Shown: piece by piece, positions 5,833 through 11,303 of the stretch
Numbering within the stretch: position 1 is the first letter of the stretch
How the letters are laid out: every line of letters begins with the position of its first letter
Assembly: GCA_030670425.1 (NCBI GenBank)
Contig: DAOVBS010000010.1
Span: 1 to 11,303 of the forward strand
Direction: 5' to 3'
Length of the DNA: 11,303 nt
DNA from: Chloroflexota bacterium
Lineage (GTDB): Bacteria > Chloroflexota > Dehalococcoidia > GIF9 > AB-539-J10
Translations under genes and position numbers: made by a program
The notes under the pieces: model-generated
The model's input: only the letters and a program-made list of their open reading frames with translations
Told to the model about the DNA's origin: nothing
Database searches by the model: none

Positions 5833-5905
5833 GCCCACATAGCTCAGTTGGTAGAGCACGTTCTTGGTAAGAACGGGGTCACCAGTTCGAATCTGGTTGT
5901 GGGCT
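5833..5905 (+). tRNA. tRNA-Thr (anticodon GGT)
   Basis: 73-nt cloverleaf. Acceptor GCCCACA pairs with TGTGGGC, with discriminator T. Anticodon stem CGTTC/GAACG encloses TTGGTAA, giving GGT (5866-5868). The T arm is ACCAG-TTCGAAT-CTGGT. No CCA is encoded. It ends 26 bases before the tuf ATG, so processing of this tRNA would create the 5' end of the tuf mRNA, as in E. coli thrT-tufB. Confidence 0.97.
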
Positions 5906-5931
5906 TTTGAGATTGAAGGAGGTCAAGAGAA

Positions 5932-7140
5932 ATGGCAAAGAAGGTCTTCGAGCGTGCAAGGGAACATGTCAATGTGGGCACTATAGGTCATGTTGACCAT
6001 GGCAAGACCACACTGACCTCTGCAATGACTATGGTTCTGTCCAAAGCAAACATAGGCTATAGTCACTATCGCGCTTTCGAAAGCATAGACAATGCTCCTG
6101 AGGAGAAAGCTCGAGGATTGACTATTGCCATAACTCATCTTGAATATGAAACAGAGAAGCGGCACTATTGCCACGTTGATTGCCCGGGGCACGCTGACTA
6201 TATCAAGAATATGATAACCGGGGCGGCCCAAATGGACGGAGCTGTCCTAGTGGTAGCTGCTGATGACGGTCCCATGCCGCAGACCAGGGAACACATCCTC
6301 TTGGCCCGACAAGTGGAAGTCCCTTGCATGTTGGTGGCTCTCAACAAGGTTGATCTGATGGATGACCCTGAGCTACTGGAGTTGGTGGAGATAGAGGTAA
6401 GGGACCTTCTAAAGAAATACGGCTTCCCCGCTGATGACATGCCCGTGGTCCATGTGAGCGCTCTGAAGGCCCTGGAATGCGGCTGTGGCAAAAGAGAGTG
6501 TGAATGGTGTGGGAAGATATGGAATCTGCTAGATGCCATGGACAAGTATATCCCCATGCCGAAAAGAGACAAGGACAAACCATTCTTGATGCCTATTGAG
6601 GATGTGTTTAGCATCAAAGGCAGGGGAACCGTGCCCACGGGGAGGGTTGAGCGTGGCGTGCTTAAGGCTGGTGATGAGGTGGAGATAGTGGGGTTGAAAG
6701 AGACCAGAAAGGCAGTGGCTGTCAGCCTGGAGATGTTCCATAAGTTCCTGGAAAGCGTGGAGGCCGGTGACGCCGTTGGAGTGCTACTGCGGGGTGTGGA
6801 TCGCAATGAGATAGACAGAGGACAGATATTGGCAGCACCGGGAACGATCAAGCCCCATACCGAAGCTGAGACTGAGGTCTACATACTCACAAAAGAGGAA
6901 GGTGGCAGACACACGCCCTTCTTCACCGGCTACAAGCCCCAGTTCTTTATCTGGACTGCCGATATTACCGGTGAGATAGTGCTCCCCGAAGGAGTGGAGA
7001 TGGCTATGCCTGGTGATAGTCTGACGCATATGAACATCAAGACTATCTATCCTGTGGCGATGGAAGCGGGCCAGCGCTTCGCAATCAGAGAGGGTGGCAA
7101 GACGGTCGGGGCCGGTGTAATCACCAAAGTATCCAAATAG
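5932..7140 (+). CDS. tuf: Translation elongation factor Tu
   Basis: A 402-residue GTPase that delivers aminoacyl-tRNA to the ribosomal A site. The G-domain motifs are complete: GHVDHGKT (19-26), switch Thr64 in RGLTI, DCPGH (83-87), NKVD (138-141) and SAL (176-178). Domain 2 begins near KPFLMPIEDVFSIKGRGTV and domain 3 near TEAEVYILTKEEGGRHTPF-like sequence, ending REGGKTVGAGVITKVSK. Unusual is a short cysteine-rich insertion, CGCGKRECEWC (Cys183, 185, 190, 193), just after G5, where most EF-Tu proteins have an acidic linker; I recall a similar insertion in Dehalococcoides. Domain 2 has VPTG where VVTG or VATG is usual. The start is supported by AAGGAGGT (5916-5923). First protein gene of the operon, read from the upstream tRNA promoter. 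Confidence 0.98.
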   Translation: MAKKVFERAREHVNVGTIGHVDHGKTTLTSAMTMVLSKANIGYSHYRAFESIDNAPEEKARGLTIAITHLEYETEKRHYCHVDCPGHADYIKNMITGAAQMDGAVLVVAADDGPMPQTREHILLARQVEVPCMLVALNKVDLMDDPELLELVEIEVRDLLKKYGFPADDMPVVHVSALKALECGCGKRECEWCGKIWNLLDAMDKYIPMPKRDKDKPFLMPIEDVFSIKGRGTVPTGRVERGVLKAGDEVEIVGLKETRKAVAVSLEMFHKFLESVEAGDAVGVLLRGVDRNEIDRGQILAAPGTIKPHTEAETEVYILTKEEGGRHTPFFTGYKPQFFIWTADITGEIVLPEGVEMAMPGDSLTHMNIKTIYPVAMEAGQRFAIREGGKTVGAGVITKVSK

Positions 7141-7142
7141 AC

Positions 7143-7313
7143 ATGGCCAAGAAGAAAGGGGACCTGCGCACGATTATCCATCTGGCGTGTAGTCAATGTC
7201 GCGAAAGAACGTATACCAGCACCAAGAACAAGAAGAACGACCCTCAGAAGCTAGAACTGAAGAAGTACTGCCCTAATTGCCATACTCATACTCTACATCG
7301 AGAAGCGAAATAG
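7143..7313 (+). CDS. rpmG: Ribosomal protein L33 (zinc-binding form)
   Basis: A 56-residue basic protein of the large ribosomal subunit, starting MAKKKGDLRTIIHLACSQC. Two CxxC pairs, CSQC and CPNC, mark the C+ (zinc-ribbon) form, and ERTYTSTKNKKNDPQKLELKKY is the typical L33 core. The ATG lies 2 bases after the tuf TAG with no Shine-Dalgarno sequence, so translation is probably coupled to tuf. The tuf-rpmG-secE-nusG order is common in bacteria. Confidence 0.95.
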   Translation: MAKKKGDLRTIIHLACSQCRERTYTSTKNKKNDPQKLELKKYCPNCHTHTLHREAK

Positions 7314-7316
7314 TAC

Positions 7317-7559
7317 ATGACGAGCCGTGCCAAGAAGGCCAAGGCCGCCAGGCCTGTAGCTATCCCAAGCAAGAAGAAGTCTAGGCTGAGTTTCTTCCCT
7401 GAAGCTATTGGAGAGCTCAGAAAGGCACGCTGGCCGACAAGACAAGAGGCGACAAGGCTAAGCATCATGGTTTTTGTTGTGTGCACCTTCGTGGGAGCAG
7501 TGCTGGCTGCGATAGACTACGGTTTCAGCAAAGTTCTCTATTTGGTCCTAGGCGGTTGA
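7317..7559 (+). CDS. secE: Preprotein translocase subunit SecE
   Basis: An 80-residue subunit that clamps SecY in the Sec translocon of the cytoplasmic membrane. A basic N-terminal tail (about residues 1-25) precedes the amphipathic helix with the family signature ELRKARWPTRQEA, then one membrane helix (about residues 48-68). This is the short, single-span form usual outside the gammaproteobacteria. The ATG starts 3 bases after the rpmG stop. It ends in TGA (7557-7559), and the nusG ATG lies in the same frame one codon further on, so UGA readthrough would give a SecE-NusG fusion. Confidence 0.96.
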   Translation: MTSRAKKAKAARPVAIPSKKKSRLSFFPEAIGELRKARWPTRQEATRLSIMVFVVCTFVGAVLAAIDYGFSKVLYLVLGG

Positions 7560-7562
7560 TGG

Positions 7563-8093
7563 ATGACGACTGATGGTCACTGGTACCTGTTGTATGTGTC
7601 TTCAGGACATGAAGATCGAGCGCAAAGGAACCTGAAGCATCGTATCAAATACATGGATGCGGGGGACAAGATCTTCGACGTAGTGGTACCCAAGACCAAT
7701 GAGATTGAAATCAAAGGCGGAAAACGACGCACGGTAAGCAGGAAAGCATTCCCCGGTTACATCATGGTACATATGGACTTGGATGAACTCAGCTGGGACA
7801 TAGTCCGCAACACGCCCGGTGTTGCCGGCTTTGTCAGCACCGGTCTCAAGCCAGTGCCTCTAGCTGAAGACGAGGCAAACACCATCCTGGAGCGAATGGA
7901 GGAGGTTCCCAGTGAGGTCCACGTGGCTTTCAAGAAAGGGGATAGCGTGCGTGTGACGAGTGGGCCTTTTATTGACTTCATTGGGAAGATTGAGGAAGTC
8001 AATATGGACAAGGGCAAAGCAATTGTGTCCCTGTCGCTTTTCGGCCGAGAAACCCCTGTGGAACTGGATTTCCTGACGGTGGAGAAGATATAG
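7563..8093 (+). CDS. nusG: Transcription termination/antitermination factor NusG
   Basis: A 176-residue factor that binds RNA polymerase and the ribosome (S10) or Rho. The N-terminal NGN domain has HWYLLYVSSGHEDRAQRNL (residues 6-24), and FPGYIMVHMDLD and RNTPGVAGFVST complete it. A linker leads to the C-terminal KOW domain, FKKGDSVRVTSGPFIDFIGKI (from about residue 122), ending LDFLTVEKI. Length is normal. The ATG at 7563 follows secE immediately; ATG 7559 is out of frame and stops after four codons. The ribosome binding site is weak, which fits coupling to secE. Confidence 0.97.
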   Translation: MTTDGHWYLLYVSSGHEDRAQRNLKHRIKYMDAGDKIFDVVVPKTNEIEIKGGKRRTVSRKAFPGYIMVHMDLDELSWDIVRNTPGVAGFVSTGLKPVPLAEDEANTILERMEEVPSEVHVAFKKGDSVRVTSGPFIDFIGKIEEVNMDKGKAIVSLSLFGRETPVELDFLTVEKI

Positions 8094-8128
8094 CATGATT
8101 CTCCCAGCAGCTAGTGAGGCGTTGCAAC

Positions 8129-8578
8129 ATGGCCAAGAAAGTTAAGACCACTATTAAGCTACAAATACCAGCAGGGAAGGCAACCCCGGCACCACCTATC
8201 GGGCCTGCGCTGGGACAACATGGTGTGAACATTATGGCCTTCTGCAAGGAGTATAATGGCCGAACCGCTTCCCAAGACGGATTTATCGTTCCGGCCGAAA
8301 TAACCGTCTACGTGGATCGATCGTTTACCTTTGTGACGAAGATGCCTCCTGTCTCCGACTTGCTGCGCCACACGCTGGGAGTGGAAAAGGGCAGTGGCAA
8401 CGCCAAGCAGGAGAAAATAGGGAGACTATCGAGAGACAAAATCCAGGAGATCGCTCAGACCAAGATGAAGGACCTCAATACCACAGACATCGATATGGCG
8501 ACGAGGATCATCGAGGGCACATGCCGTAGCATGGGAGTGGAGGTAGAACAGGTCAGTAGCGGGGACGAGAGTACATAG
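8129..8578 (+). CDS. rplK: Ribosomal protein L11
   Basis: A 149-residue large-subunit protein that forms the GTPase-associated stalk base with 23S rRNA and L10. The N-terminal domain MAKKVKTTIKLQIPAGKA with PAPPIGPALGQHGVNIMAFC holds the proline-rich thiostrepton-binding face. The C-terminal RNA-binding domain ends IIEGTCRSMGVEV. An acidic/serine tail, EQVSSGDEST, makes it slightly longer than the usual 141-145. ATG 8129 is chosen over the in-frame GTG 8114 because MAKK is the family N-terminus. It lies 35 bp after nusG. Confidence 0.97.
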   Translation: MAKKVKTTIKLQIPAGKATPAPPIGPALGQHGVNIMAFCKEYNGRTASQDGFIVPAEITVYVDRSFTFVTKMPPVSDLLRHTLGVEKGSGNAKQEKIGRLSRDKIQEIAQTKMKDLNTTDIDMATRIIEGTCRSMGVEVEQVSSGDEST

Positions 8579-8600
8579 GGAGTCGTCAAGAGGCAGATAG

Positions 8601-9311
8601 ATGACAAGACACGGCAAAAAGTATCAGGAAGCCAATAAGCTTATCGATAGATCGAGAGCTTACTCTCCAGAAGAGGCAATCGAGTTGACGAAGCAGATTG
8701 CCTATGCGAGCTTTGACGAGACTGTCGAACTGCACCTCAAGATGGGTGTCAACCCGCGGAGTGCTGACCAGCAGGTGCGTGGCGTAGCGCTGTTGCCTCA
8801 TGGTTTGGGAAAGACAATCCGCGTACTGGTTTTTGCTCAATGAGAGCCAATGAAGCTGGCGGAGGAGGCTGGAGCTGACTATGTAGGTGGAGATGAGCTC
8901 ATCAAGCAGATCGAGGATGGCTGGGTGGAGTTCGACGTAGCCATGGCCACGCCTGACATGATGCCGAAGGTAGCCAAGCTCGGCCGCATCCTAGGAAGGC
9001 GAGGACTAATGCCTAATCCGAAATCCGGTACTGTGGTGCCACCTCAGGATATACCCAGGGCCATAAAGGAAGCACGCCAGGGGAGAGCGGAATTCCGGCT
9101 TGACAGAACAGCTATCATTCATCTGCCTATAGGGAAGGTTAGCTTTGAGAACGGTAAGCTTGTGGAGAACTTGGGAGCAGTGATTGAGGCCATAGTGAAA
9201 GCCAAGCCCAGCGGCGCTAAAGGGCAATATATCAAGAGTATCTCGCTCTGTAGCACTATGGGCGCAGGATTAAAAGTGGACGTCAGATCAGCACTTGCCT
9301 TGGCTGCTTAG
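8601..9311 (+). pseudogene. rplA: Ribosomal protein L1 gene interrupted by in-frame UGA at codon 81
   Basis: Reads as full-length L1 (235 residues plus one UGA), the 23S-binding protein of the ribosomal L1 stalk. MTRHGKKYQEA opens the first half, which runs to VRVLVFAQ. TGA (8841-8843) follows, then in the same frame EPMKLAEEAGADYVGGDEL continues to GRRGLMPNPKSGTV and CSTMGAGLKVDV. In E. coli L1 the sequence at this point is VFTQG, so the stop replaces glycine, most simply a GGA to TGA change. The downstream half has its own ATG at 8850, six bases after the stop, so reinitiation could give a second fragment. Options are a sequencing error, a nonsense mutation or UGA readthrough. The rest of the gene shows no decay, which argues against an old pseudogene. 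Confidence 0.9.
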
Positions 9312-9324
9312 CTGATCCGTAGAC

Positions 9325-9333
9325 TGTTATAAT
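9325..9333 (+). promoter_or_regulatory. Extended -10 promoter for rplJL
   Basis: TGT followed by a perfect TATAAT (9328-9333), an extended -10 element just past the rplA stop. The -35 at the expected distance (TGCTTA, 9305-9310) is poor. Transcription from near 9340 would give a leader of about 155 nt before rplJ. Confidence 0.6.
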
Positions 9334-9345
9334 ATAGGTATCATA

Positions 9346-9482
9346 TTGCGCCAATGACGGCAGGCACCACCCCACATTGGACATGGGGTAGGAGGGTATA
9401 GTTGTCCTCCGAAAGTGTTTAAAAGTCCAGCCTGCTCAGGCACCATGTAACCCTGTGTCATTGGCACAGGGATTGTTATTAT
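9346..9482 (+). ncRNA. Ribosomal protein L10 leader (autoregulatory 5' UTR)
   Basis: Position and layout match L10 leaders, which bind the L10-L12 complex and control rplJL. Visible helices: GCAGGC (9360-9365) with GCCTGC (9430-9435); ACCCCA (9369-9374) with TGGGGT (9384-9389); GGAGG (9391-9395) with CCTCC (9406-9410), followed by CGAAAGTG, a kink-turn-like segment. A long-range helix GCCAATGAC (9350-9358) with GTCATTGGC (9457-9465) closes the whole leader and overlaps the attenuator hairpin, so the two cannot coexist. CAGGCACCA occurs twice (9361-9369, 9437-9445). Protein binding and the direction of the switch are inferred from the family. Confidence 0.75.
9451..9480 (+). terminator. Attenuator hairpin before rplJ
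   Basis: CCCTGTG (9451-9457) pairs with CACAGGG (9465-9471) around a 7-nt loop, followed by the T-rich ATTGTTATTAT. The T-run is interrupted, so termination may be partial. Its loop and stem base take part in the alternative closing helix of the L10 leader. Confidence 0.6.
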
Positions 9483-9494
9483 CAAGGTGGTCAT

Positions 9495-10016
9495 ATGCTA
9501 AGAGAGAGAAAAACGCAAATCGTCGCTCAACTGGTGGACAGCTTGTCTCGAAGTAGGGTTGTCATCGCCACCAGCTATCAAGGCCTTTCAGCAAAGGAAC
9601 TGGCTGGCTTCCGATGGACTCTGGCCGATGCGGCAATTGAGTGTCGTGTGGTCAAGAACACCTTGGTTCGCCTTGCCGCACAAAGGGTTGGCATAGAACG
9701 AATCATGAACATCGTTGATGGCCCTACGGCTCTGGCGTTTGGCTACGATGACGCTGCTCACGCCGCGAAGACCATCAGCCAATGCATTAGGTCGGGCGGA
9801 TCTGTGGTGGGAATTAAGGGAGGTCTGCTGGGAGAGCGCATCCTGAGCCCCCAGGAGGTGATGGCCCTGGCCAGCCTACCGCCCAGGGAAATGCTCCTAT
9901 CCCAATTGGCAAGCCAGTTCCAGGCTCCCATAAGGCGTTTGCATAATGCCCTGAGCTTCCCTCTGCAGGGCCTGAGAAACGTCTTGGAGGCCAGGATTCA
10001 AGAACTCGCTGAATAG
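9495..10016 (+). CDS. rplJ: Ribosomal protein L10
   Basis: A 173-residue protein that anchors L7/L12 dimers to the ribosomal stalk base and, with them, binds its own leader RNA. The N-terminal RNA-binding domain includes RVVIATSYQGLSAKELAGFR and VVKNTLVRLAAQ, followed by GPTALAFGYDD. The C-terminal helix that carries L12 dimers is PIRRLHNALSFPLQGLRNVLEARIQELAE. Length is typical. ATG 9495 has AAGGTGG about 5 nt upstream. It is separated from rplA by a promoter and regulatory leader, and from rplL by 15 bp. Confidence 0.97.
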   Translation: MLRERKTQIVAQLVDSLSRSRVVIATSYQGLSAKELAGFRWTLADAAIECRVVKNTLVRLAAQRVGIERIMNIVDGPTALAFGYDDAAHAAKTISQCIRSGGSVVGIKGGLLGERILSPQEVMALASLPPREMLLSQLASQFQAPIRRLHNALSFPLQGLRNVLEARIQELAE

Positions 10017-10031
10017 AACAAGGAGGTTATC

Positions 10032-10499
10032 ATGTCACCCAAAGAAGAGACAAAGGTCGTCAAGGAGGAGAAGAAGCCTGCCAAGGCCAAGGCAATGAAG
10101 GAGTCCGGATCAATGACCAAGGAGGAAATCCTCACCGCAGTCAAGAGCATGACGGTGATGGATCTTGCTGATTTGGTCAAGGCTCTCGAAGAGGAATTTG
10201 GGGTGAGCGCTGCTCCTGTGGCTGTGACAGCAGCTGCGCCCACTGCAACGCCCGCTGAGGCGGCAGAAGAGGCACCCGAAGAGGAACAAACGGAATTCAC
10301 AGTAACACTCAAGGCCATTGGGGAAAAGAAGATCGATGTGATCAAGGCGGTACGCGAGGTGACCGATTTGGGGTTGAAGCAGGCCAAGGACTTGGTGGAG
10401 GCGGCTCCGCAGGCTGTCAGAGAAAGCATTTCCAAGGAGGACGCAGCTACCATTAAGCAGAAACTTGAAGCTGCTGGAGCGACTATCGAGATCAAGTAG
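10032..10499 (+). CDS. rplL: Ribosomal protein L7/L12 with N-terminal extension
   Basis: Multi-copy stalk protein that recruits translational GTPases. From ATG 10032 it has 155 residues against about 120-130 usual. Residues 1-27 are a Lys/Glu-rich extension not seen in standard L7/L12. The dimerisation domain starts at Met28 (MTKEEILTAVKSM), an Ala/Pro/Glu hinge spans about residues 61-84, and the factor-binding domain starts EFTVTLKAIGEKKIDVIKAV with GLKQAKDLVEAAP. ATG 10032 has a strong AAGGAGG (10020-10026, 5-nt spacing). The alternative ATG 10113, which would give a normal 128-residue protein, also has AAGGAG (10098-10103, 9-nt spacing). Both starts may be used. Co-transcribed with rplJ. 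Confidence 0.95.
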   Translation: MSPKEETKVVKEEKKPAKAKAMKESGSMTKEEILTAVKSMTVMDLADLVKALEEEFGVSAAPVAVTAAAPTATPAEAAEEAPEEEQTEFTVTLKAIGEKKIDVIKAVREVTDLGLKQAKDLVEAAPQAVRESISKEDAATIKQKLEAAGATIEIK

Positions 10500-10543
10500 C
10501 GGGGTTCAGAGATCAGAACCACTCATGAGGTGTGTGGGAGGAA

Positions 10544-10804
10544 ATGCCGTTCACTGCTTGGCAGGCTATTCTTGGGCTGGGTTTGTTCTTCGTTCTCATA
10601 GGTATCGCCTGCGTATCTTGGAATAGGAAGGAGACGCGGACATATTACACCTCCTTAGCAAGCCGAAGGGATGTCAAGGAGTTCATTACCCATGAGCCGA
10701 AGCGTCCCTGGCTAGGGGCCTGGGGGATTGGGGGGAGGATATCTCTCGTTATTGGCGGCATGTTGTTGGGCGCCGCCGCGGTTCTGTGGCTCGTCTTCTT
10801 CTAA
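10544..10804 (+). CDS. Small two-helix membrane protein, function unknown
   Basis: About 86 residues. A first membrane helix (about residues 5-24, AILGLGLFFVLIGIACVSW) is followed by a basic/polar loop with TYYTSLASRRDVKEF and a second helix at the extreme C-terminus (about residues 65-86, ISLVIGGMLLGAAAVLWLVFF). No family is recognised. An in-frame GTG at 10532 would add MWEE; ATG 10544 is preferred because GAGGTG (10527-10532) lies 11 nt before it, though the nearer GGGAGG is too close to either start. It sits 44 bp after rplL, where many bacteria have rpoB, and ends 3 bp from the convergent ComM-like gene. Confidence 0.65.
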   Translation: MPFTAWQAILGLGLFFVLIGIACVSWNRKETRTYYTSLASRRDVKEFITHEPKRPWLGAWGIGGRISLVIGGMLLGAAAVLWLVFF

Positions 10805-10807
10805 CGT

Positions 10808-11303
10808 TCAGAGGGTTTCTTTGTGGCGGTACTGCAACGCTTCAGCCACATGGTACGCCTGGACGATATCACTGCCTTCCAAGTCAGCGATCGTCCGAGA
10901 CAGCTTTAGAACGCGGTGAAAGGCACGAGCTGTAAGATGAAGCTGTTTCATAGCGGCACGAAGTAGACTTTGTGCTGGTGGCTCCACCACACACAATTCC
11001 CTCACTTCCTTGGCTGTTATATCAGCGTTACATCTCAGACCTGTGCCCTGAAAACGCTCAGTCTGTATGGCGTGAGCTACCTCGACTCTCCTGTGAACCT
11101 CCGCCGAGGTCTCGACAGGTCTGTTTTCTGTGAGCTTCTCGTAGTCAACATGGGGGACATCAATAAACACATCAATACGATCGAGCAGTGGTCCGCTTAT
11201 TCTCCTGTGGTACCGAGAGATTTCCGCTGCTGAACACTTGCATTCTCTGAACGGGTCGCCGTAATAGCCACAGGGACAGGGGTTCATAGCTGCCGTCAAC
11301 ATG
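10808..11303 (-). CDS. ComM/YifB-type Mg-chelatase-like AAA+ ATPase, C-terminal part, cut by window edge
   Basis: About 164 residues are visible and the gene continues past the right edge, so ATG 11302 is internal. The sequence MNPCPCGYYGDP, then CKCS and ISRYHRRISGPLLDRIDVFIDVP, is the hallmark end of the AAA+ module in ComM/YifB proteins, with the cysteine cluster and the arginine-finger region. The remainder is the Mg-chelatase C-terminal helical domain (RAFHRVLKLSRTIADLEGSDIV, then HVAEALQYR). ComM is a helicase that promotes branch migration during natural transformation in species where it has been tested; the role here is inferred. The Walker A/B part lies outside the window. It ends in TGA. 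Confidence 0.92.
   Translation of the reverse strand, partial: MLTAAMNPCPCGYYGDPFRECKCSAAEISRYHRRISGPLLDRIDVFIDVPHVDYEKLTENRPVETSAEVHRRVEVAHAIQTERFQGTGLRCNADITAKEVRELCVVEPPAQSLLRAAMKQLHLTARAFHRVLKLSRTIADLEGSDIVQAYHVAEALQYRHKETL

Noticed and set aside
6198..6851. Minus-strand open frame opposite tuf (217 codons)
   Set aside because: Shadow of a strongly conserved tuf coding sequence; composition is Ser/Thr/Pro-rich, typical of antisense frames.
8841..8880. Selenocysteine at the rplA UGA
   Set aside because: No convincing SECIS-like hairpin follows directly, and the position is glycine in the L1 family, not cysteine.
10503..10520. Hairpin GGTTC/GAACC after rplL as a terminator
   Set aside because: Only 5 bp with an 8-nt loop and no T-run; too weak to call.
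9998..10522. Long minus-strand open frame opposite rplL (174 codons)
   Set aside because: It is the antisense shadow of the Ala/Lys/Glu-rich rplL gene; the predicted protein is low-complexity Ser/Ala and has no ribosome binding site or family match.

Overview
The window looks like chromosomal DNA from a bacterium of the Chloroflexota, probably class Dehalococcoidia. This placement is inferred from gene content and from a four-cysteine insertion in EF-Tu that I recall from Dehalococcoides; no search was run. The core is an informational gene cluster: tRNA genes, then tuf, rpmG, secE, nusG, rplK and rplA, then rplJ and rplL behind their own promoter and an L10-type leader RNA. rpoB does not follow rplL.

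Layout. 1-700: the 3' part of a LarA-like (DUF2088) gene. 790-862: tRNA-Lys(CTT) on the minus strand with its own promoter. 922-968: a 14-bp perfect hairpin followed by an exact Shine-Dalgarno consensus that has no matching start codon. 1065-2215: lepB (signal peptidase I) and pyrE. 2394-2990: a small GIY-YIG-like gene with an apparent frameshift, coupled to a small winged-helix-like gene. 3084-3156: tRNA-Phe. 3212-4855 (minus): a secreted, membrane-anchored protein with Ig-like repeats. 5166-5516: tRNA-Leu, tRNA-Gln and tRNA-Asn. 5619-5905: tRNA-Thr, tRNA-Tyr and tRNA-Thr running into tuf. 5932-9311: translation and secretion genes. 9325-10499: the rplJL unit. 10544-10804: a small two-helix membrane protein. 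10808-11303 (minus): the 3' end of a ComM/YifB-type ATPase gene.

How the genes relate. The tRNA-Thr/Tyr/Thr genes share a strong promoter (TTGACA, 17 bp, TATACT) with tuf, so aminoacyl-tRNA carriers and their elongation factor are probably co-expressed, as in the E. coli thrU-tufB operon. rpmG, secE, nusG, rplK and rplA follow with short gaps and no visible terminator. rplJL has an extended -10 promoter and a leader in which a long-range helix and a terminator-like hairpin exclude each other, pointing to autoregulation by L10-L12.

Most notable irregularities: an in-frame UGA at codon 81 of rplA where the L1 family has glycine; cysteine in place of the catalytic serine in LepB; a one-base frame slip in the GIY-YIG gene; a 27-residue Lys/Glu-rich N-terminal extension on L7/L12 with two plausible starts; and secE and nusG lying in the same frame with only one UGA between them. 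No IS element, CRISPR array, rRNA gene or clear new defence system is visible.
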